Origin: Croceitalea rosinachiae
Lineage (GTDB): Bacteria > Bacteroidota > Bacteroidia > Flavobacteriales > Flavobacteriaceae
Length of the DNA: 64,000 nt
Direction of reading: 5' to 3'
Assembly (NCBI RefSeq): GCF_031846445.1
Contig: NZ_JAVRHR010000004.1
Coordinates: 24,127-88,126 of the forward strand
Position 1 is the first letter of the stretch. The number at the start of each line of letters is the position of its first letter. Position numbers and translations under genes: made by a program. This document shows positions 1 to 6,813 of this stretch, piece by piece. The notes beneath the pieces were generated by a model. It ran no database searches. It saw only the letters and a list, made by a program, of their open reading frames with translations, and was not told the DNA's origin.

Positions 1-711
1 ATCGGTTATCTCTTCTTTATCGAACAATCCACCCATTCCAAACAAAACACTTTCAAGAGCTCTCACATCATTTTGAAGCTTACGGACTACTGAAAAATCT
101 AAAGCCTTTGCAATTGATAAAAATGAATCTCCATTTACTTTTAATCCGAAATTCTTGAGCAACAAGGTAAATAACACCTTTTCCCAATCATTTTTTGAAT
201 CTTTAAGTAAATCAAAAATAAGCTTAGACTTTTGCTCTAATCTTTCAAAATACAGTCGTTGGAGCAAGTTGTCAAGAATAAAATCATCAACGTCTGCAAA
301 ATCATTTTCGCAGTTAACAAATTTGTGATTGCTATTTTTAAATAGCTTTTGATAAGAATCTAAAAGATTAGGAGTGACAACGTTTTTAAGTTCTAAAGTT
401 GGTATTTCAGTCTTATCTTTTCTGAAAACCAAAACGTCATCTTCCCAGACCACATGAAGAATAACGTTATCATAGTTACTATCGGTTTCATGACCATGGG
501 CATACCAATCAGAAGCTTTAATGTGCATTTCTACATTGCCTGCCCATAGTTGCCCTTCAACTTCAACTTTGGCGTTGAAAAAATCAGGACCTGAACCATG
601 GTTATGTATTCCATAATTCCAAATTACCAGAGGTTCGCCTTTTGTCGTTTTAAGCTGTTTGGGTTGAACTTTATGGGTGTTCCATATAAAATGAAGTAAA
701 TCTTCACGCAT
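1..711 (-). CDS. DUF2851 family protein, C-terminus outside window
   Basis: The minus-strand frame is open from the ATG at 709-711 to the window edge, giving 237 N-terminal residues. The N-terminus (MREDLLHFIWNTHK, then VIWNYGIHNHGSGPDFFNAK and the acid/His-rich stretch around GNVEMHIKASDWYAHGHE) is the signature of the DUF2851 family, which is widespread in Bacteroidota and has no established function. Family members are usually a little over 400 residues, so roughly half is missing at the window edge rather than through mutation. The start lies 22 bases downstream of the DinB-like gene's stop, so it is probably the last gene of the rhodanese/DinB unit. Family assignment is from memory of the conserved N-terminus; function is unknown. 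Confidence 0.8.
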   Translation of the reverse strand, partial: MREDLLHFIWNTHKVQPKQLKTTKGEPLVIWNYGIHNHGSGPDFFNAKVEVEGQLWAGNVEMHIKASDWYAHGHETDSNYDNVILHVVWEDDVLVFRKDKTEIPTLELKNVVTPNLLDSYQKLFKNSNHKFVNCENDFADVDDFILDNLLQRLYFERLEQKSKLIFDLLKDSKNDWEKVLFTLLLKNFGLKVNGDSFLSIAKALDFSVVRKLQNDVRALESVLFGMGGLFDKEEITD

Positions 712-733
712 TTGACTAAAATAGGAAAATTGA

Positions 734-1243
734 TCACCAATTACCTGCGTAACTTAAATCATCATTTGAAACTTGGCTTAAATAAGCTCTCTTAATCTTA
801 TTGATTTGACGAATATGAAGGTAATCATGAGCCAACCAATTCTCTAAAAATGTTCTAGCAGAGAGCTCTCCTAAATCAGGATGCAAAATCTTATTGTTCC
901 AAGAAGCATTTTTTAGACCTTTTAACCATGCGATAGAATTACTTCGTTCTTCTAAAAATTGTCGCGTAACCTTTTGAAAGTCTTTATTTAAATAATCATG
1001 CTCTAAAGGCCATGTTTTTGGACTAATAGGTTTTAGCAGGGCATTAGGTGCCTCCAAAGCATGTCTTACTCTTGCTCTAAAATCATAAACTTCCTCGTCT
1101 CGCAAATGGCAAGTGACCTCAAGCAAACACCATGAATCAGGTGACGGTCTAAACAAATGAGTTTCTTTTGTTACAGCAACTAAAAGAGTCTCAAATACTT
1201 TTTTATGTTGCTCCAATTCGGCTATGATGAAATCAGAAAACAT
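734..1243 (-). CDS. DinB family protein
   Basis: 169 residues with the four-helix DinB/YfiT-like layout. The metal-binding histidines are visible: His46 in CHLRDEEVYDF and the pair His139/His143 in AHDYLHIRQI. Proteins of this superfamily bind a divalent metal and include thiol-dependent transferases (bacillithiol, mycothiol), but most members in Bacteroidota are uncharacterised, so no substrate is claimed. The ATG overlaps the rhodanese stop by one base (TAATG), which implies translational coupling. A cytoplasmic enzyme is likely, since there is no signal peptide. Linkage with a rhodanese would fit a sulfur/thiol job, but that is inference. Confidence 0.82.
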   Translation of the reverse strand: MFSDFIIAELEQHKKVFETLLVAVTKETHLFRPSPDSWCLLEVTCHLRDEEVYDFRARVRHALEAPNALLKPISPKTWPLEHDYLNKDFQKVTRQFLEERSNSIAWLKGLKNASWNNKILHPDLGELSARTFLENWLAHDYLHIRQINKIKRAYLSQVSNDDLSYAGNW

Positions 1244-1554
1244 TAAGGTTCAACCACCTCACCTTCCCAATTCATAAAACCACTTTCTAAATTATAGGCA
1301 TTTTCTATACCAATACTGTTTAAAATAGCACAGGCTTGTCCGCTACGATTTCCAGAACGGCAATAGACGTAATAGTTTTTAGAAGTATCTAATTTCTGAA
1401 TCTCATCCATAAAGCCCTGTCCTAAATAGATATCAATATTAGCTGAATTAGCTATATAGCCCTCTTCTACTTCTTCGGGTGTTCTAACATCTAGAACAAA
1501 AGCATTATCATCATTCTTTAATTGTTCCGCCCACTCTTCTTGAGTCAAATCCAT
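1243..1554 (-). CDS. Rhodanese-like domain protein
   Basis: 103 residues, a single rhodanese domain. The active-site loop is CRSGNRSG with the catalytic Cys at residue 65, and LDVRTPEE near residue 21 is the conserved CH2-like motif. Single-domain rhodaneses move sulfane sulfur from persulfides to acceptors such as cyanide or thiols. The open frame extends 32 codons upstream, but those codons cross the terminator hairpin at 1579-1609 and do not look like the family; MDLTQEEWAE (ATG at 1552-1554) is the likely start. It is the first gene of a minus-strand unit with the DinB-like and DUF2851 genes. No signal peptide, so probably cytoplasmic. Confidence 0.85.
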   Translation of the reverse strand: MDLTQEEWAEQLKNDDNAFVLDVRTPEEVEEGYIANSANIDIYLGQGFMDEIQKLDTSKNYYVYCRSGNRSGQACAILNSIGIENAYNLESGFMNWEGEVVEP

Positions 1555-1578
1555 CTTTTTTATCAAATTAAGTTTTTC

Positions 1579-1609
1579 AAAAATAAAAGTCCGAAGCAAA
1601 ACTCCGGAC
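1579..1609 (-). terminator. Rho-independent terminator of the thioredoxin-fold pair
   Basis: On the minus strand the sequence forms a GTCCG/CGGAC stem with an interrupted extension (an A·C mismatch, then AG/CT) and a short loop, followed by TTTTATTTTTG. It lies 22 bases after the stop of the gene ending at 1632. The U-tract also contains TATTTTTG (1578-1585 on the complement), a match to the Bacteroidota -7 element that could serve the rhodanese gene downstream. Confidence 0.7.
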
Positions 1610-1631
1610 CTAAAACTATTAATTTTTCTGA

Positions 1632-2249
1632 TTATGCCTTTATACCGCATCCTATGGCCTTTGTCAAGGTCACTTCAATCTCTGTACCAGATAGCATTGC
1701 ATCTACTGCATCTTCAACATATTTATCTTCCACTTGCGAAGCATCTTGATAGTTATCATCAATGGCACCAATGTAGCGCACCATATTGCCTGTCTCATTT
1801 TTTTCTAACAGAAAAACATGTGGTGTGCGTTGTGCTCCATATTGCGGATATACCTCTTGCCCATCGTCCAATAAATAAGGAAATGAAAATTCTTTTTCCT
1901 TGGCGCGAACCCTCATGGCATCAAAACTATCGCCAGGCTGGATATCAGGGTTATTAGGATTTATTGCAATAACAGGAACCCCAAGGGATTTATATTTAGC
2001 ATCTAAAGCAATAATACGGTCTTCATAAGCCACCGAATAAGGGCAAGTGTTACATGTGAAAATTACTAAGAAGCCCTTCGCAGTATTAAAATCTAAAAGC
2101 GAAACCATTTCGCCATCAATGTTTTTTAAAGAGAAGTCTGCAGCAATATCCCCAATACCATATCCAGTGGCAGCAGGATAATCATTTACGCCAAATGATG
2201 AAAAAACAGTTAGTAGTAAAGCAAAACCAATTGATTTAAGTGTTTTCAT
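1632..2249 (-). CDS. Exported thioredoxin-family (redoxin) protein
   Basis: 205 residues with an N-terminal hydrophobic signal (about residues 1-27) and a peroxiredoxin/TlpA-like thioredoxin fold. The redox motif is CNTC (Cys66, Cys69) in IFTCNTCPYS, followed by a conserved TPHVFLL segment around residue 143 that carries the cis-Pro loop. Such proteins work in the periplasm as thiol-disulfide reductases or redoxins; the natural partner is unknown. The start lies 3 bases after the stop of the TlpA-like lipoprotein gene, so the two are co-transcribed and may hand electrons to one another. A terminator follows at 1579-1609. Confidence 0.82.
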   Translation of the reverse strand: MKTLKSIGFALLLTVFSSFGVNDYPAATGYGIGDIAADFSLKNIDGEMVSLLDFNTAKGFLVIFTCNTCPYSVAYEDRIIALDAKYKSLGVPVIAINPNNPDIQPGDSFDAMRVRAKEKEFSFPYLLDDGQEVYPQYGAQRTPHVFLLEKNETGNMVRYIGAIDDNYQDASQVEDKYVEDAVDAMLSGTEIEVTLTKAIGCGIKA

Positions 2250-2252
2250 TTT

Positions 2253-2792
2253 CTAATTGATAAATTTATTAAGTTCATTATTCAATTCCTCATAAGTAAA
2301 CCCATGAGGGTAAAACGTTCTCCTATCTTTATTATAAATTAAGGTTGCAGGAATTCCCCCTTGCCAATCGGTATCAATTTTTGGAATCCAATCGTTCATT
2401 TTTGGGTCGTCTAAAATAACTACCTCTCCTTTTAAATCATTTTTCTTCACAAATGGTACTAATCTTTTCTCCCACATTGAGGGCATATCTAAACTTACCA
2501 AAATCATTTCAACACCGCTTGCTTTTTGTTCTTGATATGTTCTTTCAAAATAAGGCATCTCTTCGATGCATGGTTTACACCAGGTAGCCCAAAAATTTAT
2601 GATATATGTTTTATCACCTTCTTTTTTCAATAAAGGCTCTAAACCGTCAAAGTCATAAATTGGAAAAGGAATATTAGAATTTGGAACTTCGACTTTAGTT
2701 TCTGTCAATAACTCTTCGGTGTTTTCTTTTTCCTTTTTAGAGCCGCAGGCAACAAAAAGCATTAAAAGGGTGAAAACTGATAAATACTTCAT
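2253..2792 (-). CDS. TlpA-like thioredoxin-fold lipoprotein
   Basis: 179 residues. The first 16 residues form a lipoprotein signal ending in the lipobox LFVAC (Cys16), followed by a Lys/Glu-rich linker. The thioredoxin domain starts near residue 45 and carries WCKPC (Cys72, Cys75) in NFWATWCKPC; GGIPATLIYN holds the cis-Pro. TlpA/ResA-type proteins reduce disulfides outside the cytoplasm, for example in cytochrome c maturation or in reduction of oxidised proteins. It heads a two-gene unit with the redoxin at 1632-2249 and is transcribed divergently from the MarR gene. The specific client is not visible. Confidence 0.85.
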   Translation of the reverse strand: MKYLSVFTLLMLFVACGSKKEKENTEELLTETKVEVPNSNIPFPIYDFDGLEPLLKKEGDKTYIINFWATWCKPCIEEMPYFERTYQEQKASGVEMILVSLDMPSMWEKRLVPFVKKNDLKGEVVILDDPKMNDWIPKIDTDWQGGIPATLIYNKDRRTFYPHGFTYEELNNELNKFIN

Positions 2793-2890
2793 TTACATGG
2801 TATTGAAATCTAAAATTAGTCAATCCTACATTGCTTATAATTTTTTAACAAAAATTTATCGATTTCATATAGAAAAGAATGAAAAACAAA

Positions 2891-2904
2891 TATACATTTG
2901 TATA
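2891..2904 (+). promoter_or_regulatory. Palindrome and -7 element upstream of marR (possible operator)
   Basis: The 14-mer TATACA-TT-TGTATA is a perfect inverted repeat. It contains TACATTTG (2893-2900), which matches the Bacteroidota -7 element TAnnTTTG; there is no well-spaced -33 TTTG. Predicted transcription would begin near 2904, about 19 bases before the MarR start. An operator over the promoter fits MarR autorepression, but this is inference. Confidence 0.4.
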
Positions 2905-2922
2905 TACAATTGTTGTAATGAC

Positions 2923-3369
2923 ATGAATGTAGAAGAAATCATAAAAACGAATAAGACAATTCCATTGCAGACAAGGACGATTATTCACTTGTCTCTTGTA
3001 AGCAATAAGCTAAGTGAAGCTATGGGAAATGCCTTAAAGCCATTTGAAGTTTCACTACAACAATTTAATGTGCTAAGAATCTTAAAAGGTCAAAAAGGTA
3101 CTGCTGCGAATTTATCCACTTTGAATGAACGTATGGTCTCTAGAATGAGCAATACTACAAGACTTGTTGATAAATTGATTTTAAAAGGATTTGTAAACAG
3201 ATGTGTTTGTGAAACCAATCGTCGTAAAGTTGAAATTTTTATAACTAAAGAAGGAGAAAAAGTTCTGGACCAAATGAGTGACGTTATAAAAACCGCAGAG
3301 ACTATTGCCGTTCAGAATTTTACCGAATTTGAATTGAAAGAATTAAATCAGTTACTAGATAAATTTTAG
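2923..3369 (+). CDS. MarR family transcriptional regulator
   Basis: 148 residues from the ATG at 2923. The winged helix-turn-helix covers about residues 40-110, with the recognition region around LNERMVSRMSNTTRLVDKL and a wing around ETNRRKVEIFITKEG. MarR dimers repress by binding palindromes and release on binding phenolics or on oxidation; this copy has Cys residues in the wing (NRCVCETN) that could sense oxidants. The frame is open 68 codons further upstream, but that stretch crosses the promoter and lacks family features. It is one base before the nitroreductase gene and likely controls itself, the nitroreductase and the YceI protein. Confidence 0.88.
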   Translation: MNVEEIIKTNKTIPLQTRTIIHLSLVSNKLSEAMGNALKPFEVSLQQFNVLRILKGQKGTAANLSTLNERMVSRMSNTTRLVDKLILKGFVNRCVCETNRRKVEIFITKEGEKVLDQMSDVIKTAETIAVQNFTEFELKELNQLLDKF

Positions 3370-3370
3370 A

Positions 3371-4003
3371 ATGAATAACATATTAGAAAATAGAACCTGG
3401 CGTTATGCCACTAAAAAATTTGACAGCACTAAGAAGGTTTCAGACAAAGATTTGGAACTGTTGCTTGAAGCAACCCGTTTAAGTTCATCATCTTATGGAC
3501 TTCAACCGTATCATGTTTTTATAATAACAGATCAGGCCATAAAAGAAAAACTAAAACCAGTTTCATGGGGCCAATCTCAAATCACCGATGCTTCACATCT
3601 TATAATCTTTGCAAACCAGACCAATTTTGGTGGGGAACTGGTAGACGATTATTTGAACAACTTGTCAAAAGTTAGAAACGTACCATTAGAAAATCTAAAA
3701 GGGTACTCCGATTTTGCAAAATCAAAAATAGTTGATTTACCTGAAGAAGTTAAAACCAATTGGACCGCAAAACAAGTCTACATTGCTCTGGGCAACTTAA
3801 TGCAAGCCGCCGCAGAACTTAAAATTGACACTTGTCCAATGGAAGGTTTTGAGCCAGAAAAATATAATGAAATTTTAGGGCTTATAGAAAAAGGATTGAA
3901 TGCAAGTGTTGCGTTACCAATAGGATATCGCTCTGATGAAGATGAAACCCAACATTACGCAAAGGTTCGTAAATCAAAAGAAGAATTATTTACTTATATA
4001 TAA
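3371..4003 (+). CDS. NAD(P)H-dependent oxidoreductase, nitroreductase family
   Basis: 210 residues of the FMN-dependent nitroreductase fold (NfsB-like). The N-terminal RTWRYATKKFD and ATRLSSSSYGLQPYHV contribute FMN phosphate contacts, and AAAELKIDTCPMEGF near residues 148-162 is the typical dimer/flavin segment; length matches the family. These enzymes use NAD(P)H to reduce nitroaromatics, quinones or flavins. It starts one base after the MarR stop and is followed 30 bases later by the YceI gene. The MarR/nitroreductase/YceI order recurs in Bacteroidota, consistent with a response to quinone or electrophile stress; the natural substrate is unknown. Confidence 0.88.
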   Translation: MNNILENRTWRYATKKFDSTKKVSDKDLELLLEATRLSSSSYGLQPYHVFIITDQAIKEKLKPVSWGQSQITDASHLIIFANQTNFGGELVDDYLNNLSKVRNVPLENLKGYSDFAKSKIVDLPEEVKTNWTAKQVYIALGNLMQAAAELKIDTCPMEGFEPEKYNEILGLIEKGLNASVALPIGYRSDEDETQHYAKVRKSKEELFTYI

Positions 4004-4033
4004 ATCAATAAACACAAATTCAATTTTAAAATC

Positions 4034-4609
4034 ATGAAAAAGAACATTTTAAGTTTAGCCCTAACCTTAGTATTCTGTTCAACTGTAATCGCTGGACCCA
4101 TTGACGGAGAAAAAAAAGAAGTAAAAACTGATGCAAGCACAGTAACTTGGAAAGCATACAAAGTAACCGGCTCACATACAGGAACCATTGCGCTTAAATC
4201 TGGTGCATTAGAATTTGACGAAGGCAAACTCACTGGTGGTGAGTTTACAGTAGATATGACCACTATTAACGTAACTGATTTAGAAGGTGACTATAAAGCA
4301 AAATTAGATGGACATTTAAATTCTGATGATTTCTTTTCAACAGCTTCTAACCCAACTTCTACATTAGTTTTCACCAAAGTTGAAGCTTCTGGAAAAAACT
4401 CATACAAAGTAACCGGAGACTTAACCATAAAAGGTATTAATAAGCCTGTGACTTTTGATGTTTCTGTTTATGGAAGCAAAGCTACTGCGACACTGAAAGT
4501 TGATAGAGCACAGTACAATGTAAAATATGGTTCAGGAAGTTTCTTTGAAAATTTAGGAGACAAAACCATTTATGACGAATTTGATTTAGTAGTTGACTTA
4601 GAATTCTAA
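4034..4609 (+). CDS. YceI family periplasmic protein
   Basis: 191 residues with a cleavable signal (about residues 1-20) and a single YceI lipocalin-like beta-barrel. Conserved segments are VTWKAYKVTGSHTGTI, the LDGHLNSDDFF stretch near residue 90, and VTGDLTIKGINKPVTFDV. YceI proteins bind polyisoprenoid or similar hydrophobic ligands in the periplasm; their physiological role is unsettled. As the last gene of the MarR unit it is probably induced together with the nitroreductase. A strong terminator follows at 4639-4672. Confidence 0.9.
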   Translation: MKKNILSLALTLVFCSTVIAGPIDGEKKEVKTDASTVTWKAYKVTGSHTGTIALKSGALEFDEGKLTGGEFTVDMTTINVTDLEGDYKAKLDGHLNSDDFFSTASNPTSTLVFTKVEASGKNSYKVTGDLTIKGINKPVTFDVSVYGSKATATLKVDRAQYNVKYGSGSFFENLGDKTIYDEFDLVVDLEF

Positions 4610-4638
4610 TTCATTCATAATCTTTGGAAGAGAAAAGA

Positions 4639-4672
4639 AAAATATCCTGTCAATTGGCAGGATATTTTTTTT
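4639..4672 (+). terminator. Rho-independent terminator after the YceI gene
   Basis: A nine-base-pair stem AATATCCTG/CAGGATATT closes an eight-base loop and runs straight into eight T residues. It ends the MarR/nitroreductase/YceI unit and insulates it from the trp promoter 15 bases downstream. Confidence 0.9.
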
Positions 4673-4686
4673 ATCACATTTCTTTG

Positions 4687-4717
4687 TTTGATAGTTTCAA
4701 ATTGATTTCTATATTTG
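4687..4717 (+). promoter_or_regulatory. Consensus Bacteroidota promoter of the trp operon
   Basis: TTTG at 4687-4690, a spacer of exactly 19 bases, then TATATTTG at 4710-4717 match the -33/-7 consensus for the Bacteroidota primary sigma factor in every defined position. The start point expected from that consensus is near 4720-4724, which coincides with the leader-peptide ATG at 4723. Confidence 0.8.
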
Positions 4718-4722
4718 AACCA

Positions 4723-4776
4723 ATGAAAATAATAAATAACACATGGTGGTGGAATAATTTACGACTTAAATCGTGA
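4723..4776 (+). CDS. trpL: trp operon leader peptide
   Basis: A 17-codon ORF, MKIINNTWWWNNLRLKS, with three consecutive Trp codons at 4744-4752, lies between the trp promoter and trpE. It is too short for normal gene calling. In attenuation, ribosomes stalled on Trp codons when charged tRNA-Trp is scarce change the folding of the nascent RNA so that the terminator at 4802-4830 does not form. A ribosome stalled here would cover ACGA (4761-4764), freeing TCGTGA (4771-4776, including the stop codon) to pair with TCACGA in the terminator. Identification rests on the WWW cluster, the promoter, the attenuator and the following trpE. Confidence 0.9.
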   Translation: MKIINNTWWWNNLRLKS

Positions 4777-4830
4777 ACTAGTCCCTATTGAAAAATATAT
4801 AAAGGCTTGTCATCACGACAAGCCTTTTTT
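4761..4830 (+). promoter_or_regulatory. Transcription attenuator of the trp operon
   Basis: The terminator is a ten-base-pair perfect stem AAGGCTTGTC (4802-4811)/GACAAGCCTT (4817-4826) with loop ATCAC and six T residues at 4825-4830. Upstream, ACGA (4761-4764) can pair with TCGT (4771-4774) as a protector, while TCGTGA (4771-4776) can pair with TCACGA (4813-4818), which overlaps the terminator loop and the first two bases of its 3' arm. These are mutually exclusive folds, as in Trp attenuation. The antiterminator pairing is only six base pairs as read, so the exact fold needs computation. Confidence 0.82.
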
Positions 4831-4847
4831 AATTTATAGCATTAATT

Positions 4848-6245
4848 ATGGCTTTTAAACTTAAAACACATTACAAAAAAATTCTAGCGGATACCATCAC
4901 ACCTGTTAGTGTTTATCTAAAAATCAGGGATAAGTTCCCGAACAGTATTCTTTTAGAGAGTAGTGATTACCATGCGAATGATAATAGTTTTTCCTATGTC
5001 TGCTGCAACCCAATCGCATCAATCAAGGTTGAAGATGAAGTTATTACCAAAGAGTTTCCTGATGGAAGTCAAACAGAAATTAAAATTACTAAAGACATTG
5101 AGGTTACCCAAGAGATTGATTCTTTTGCCAAACAATTCTCCGTTGAGAATCAAGATTTTAAATTCATCACTAATGGCCTATTCGGGTTTATGGCTTACGA
5201 TGCTGTGCGCTATTATGAGGATATAGCGTTGTCAAAAAAAGAGAATTCTATTGAGATTCCTGACATCTATTATGCAGTTTACCAGAACATCATAGCAATA
5301 AATCATTTTAAAAATGAGGCCTATCTTTTTGCCCATTGTTTTGAAAGTGAAAACAACATATCACAATTAGAACAGGTATTAAAAGTTCGAAGTTTCGCGT
5401 CCTATAATTTTTCAAAAGAAGGTGATGTCAAAACTAATTTAGAAGATGAGGCTTATAAAGAACATGTTGCATTGGCGAAAAAACATTGTCAACGGGGCGA
5501 TGTTTTTCAATTAGTACTTTCTAGAAGATTTTCTCAAGGTTTTAAGGGTGATGAATTTAATGTATATCGAGCTTTAAGGTCTATAAATCCTTCACCATAC
5601 TTATTCTTTTTCGATTACGGCGATTTCAAAATTTTTGGAAGTTCTCCAGAGGCGCAGTTGATTGTTAAAGGCGGTAAAGCAGAGATTCACCCTATTGCAG
5701 GAACCTATAAACGTACTGGAAATGATGAAAAAGACGCAGAACTGGCTAAACAGTTGGCTCAAGATGACAAAGAAAATAGCGAACATGTAATGTTGGTAGA
5801 TTTAGCTCGAAACGACCTCAGTAGAAATGGAAACCTTGTCAATGTAGAAACGTATAGAGAAGTTCAATATTTTTCTCATGTAATCCACTTGGTTTCCAAA
5901 GTTACGGGTATTAAAAAACCTGATATTTCTACTCTAAAGATTGTAGCAGATACCTTCCCCGCAGGGACTTTAAGCGGAGCTCCAAAACATATGGCGATGC
6001 AATTGATTGAAAAATATGAAAAAACAAGTCGTGGATATTATGGTGGAGCCATTGGTTTTATGGATTTCAAAGGAAACTTTAATCATGCCATAATGATTCG
6101 TACTTTTTTGAGTAAAAATCATGAACTTCATTTTCAAGCAGGTGCAGGACTGGTCGCTGCCTCCGATGCCAATGATGAGCTTCAAGAAACTTACAACAAA
6201 CTAGGAGCCTTAAATAAAGCCTTAGAAATTGCTGAAACTATTTAA
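4848..6245 (+). CDS. trpE: Anthranilate synthase component I
   Basis: 465 residues. It converts chorismate plus ammonia from TrpG to anthranilate, the first step of Trp synthesis. The N-terminal LLESS (residues 35-39) belongs to the Trp feedback site. The catalytic chorismate-binding domain covers about residues 195-455, with PIAGTYKRTG, the basic/acidic LVDLARNDLSR motif and FPAGTLSGAPK. ATG at 4848 is 18 bases after the attenuator T-run. It is the first structural gene of a seven-gene operon (EGDCFBA); TrpG follows after one base. It is probably controlled by attenuation and by Trp feedback inhibition. Confidence 0.97.
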   Translation: MAFKLKTHYKKILADTITPVSVYLKIRDKFPNSILLESSDYHANDNSFSYVCCNPIASIKVEDEVITKEFPDGSQTEIKITKDIEVTQEIDSFAKQFSVENQDFKFITNGLFGFMAYDAVRYYEDIALSKKENSIEIPDIYYAVYQNIIAINHFKNEAYLFAHCFESENNISQLEQVLKVRSFASYNFSKEGDVKTNLEDEAYKEHVALAKKHCQRGDVFQLVLSRRFSQGFKGDEFNVYRALRSINPSPYLFFFDYGDFKIFGSSPEAQLIVKGGKAEIHPIAGTYKRTGNDEKDAELAKQLAQDDKENSEHVMLVDLARNDLSRNGNLVNVETYREVQYFSHVIHLVSKVTGIKKPDISTLKIVADTFPAGTLSGAPKHMAMQLIEKYEKTSRGYYGGAIGFMDFKGNFNHAIMIRTFLSKNHELHFQAGAGLVAASDANDELQETYNKLGALNKALEIAETI

Positions 6246-6246
6246 A

Positions 6247-6813
6247 ATGGGCAGAAAGATATTAATGATAGACAATTACGATAGTTTCACCTTTAATTTG
6301 GTTCACTATTTAGAGGATTTGGATTGCGAAGTTATTGTAAAGCGAAACGACCAATTGAGTTTGAAGGAAGTTCACTCCTATAAAGAAATTGTTTTATCAC
6401 CAGGCCCAGGAATTCCTGATGAAGCTGGTCTATTAAAACCAATTATTGAGAAGTATGGTTCTAAAAAGCGAATTCTTGGAGTATGTTTAGGGCAACAAGC
6501 TATCGCAGAAGTCTACGGAGGCACTTTAGTGAATTTAGATCAAGTATATCATGGGGTCGCCACGACTATCAAAATTACAGAAGCTGATTATATTTTTGAA
6601 GGACTACCAAAGGAGCTTGAGGTTGGCAGATATCATTCTTGGGTAGTAAACACCGATTTACCGAATAATTTAGAAGCAACGTCTTTTGATGAAAATGGAC
6701 AAATAATGTCATTAAAACATAAAGAATTTGATGTGCGTGCCGTTCAATTCCACCCTGAATCTGTTTTAACGCCACACGGAAAACAAATCTTAAAAAATTG
6801 GTTGAACAAATGA
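6247..6813 (+). CDS. trpG: Anthranilate synthase component II (glutamine amidotransferase)
   Basis: 188 residues, a class I glutamine amidotransferase that supplies ammonia to TrpE. The nucleophile elbow GVCLGQQAIAE has Cys80, and His169/Glu171 are in VQFHPES; the oxyanion segment SPGPGIPDEAG is intact. The frame is open six codons upstream, inside trpE, but MGRKILMIDNYDSF is the family N-terminus and its ATG lies one base after the trpE stop. It is not fused to TrpE or TrpD. Such subunits can also serve folate synthesis (PabA), but the position in the trp operon settles the call. Confidence 0.95.
   Translation: MGRKILMIDNYDSFTFNLVHYLEDLDCEVIVKRNDQLSLKEVHSYKEIVLSPGPGIPDEAGLLKPIIEKYGSKKRILGVCLGQQAIAEVYGGTLVNLDQVYHGVATTIKITEADYIFEGLPKELEVGRYHSWVVNTDLPNNLEATSFDENGQIMSLKHKEFDVRAVQFHPESVLTPHGKQILKNWLNK

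Noticed and set aside
1243..1650. Longer rhodanese reading frame starting at 1650
   Set aside because: The extra 32 codons cross a terminator hairpin and do not resemble the family; the ATG at 1552-1554 is preferred.
2719..2922. Longer MarR reading frame starting at 2719
   Set aside because: It overlaps the divergent TlpA-like gene and the promoter palindrome, and the family N-terminus begins at 2923.
4963..5226. ORF inside trpE in another frame, with a Lys/Leu-rich translation
   Set aside because: Fully inside the well-conserved trpE; its composition reflects the overlapping frame.
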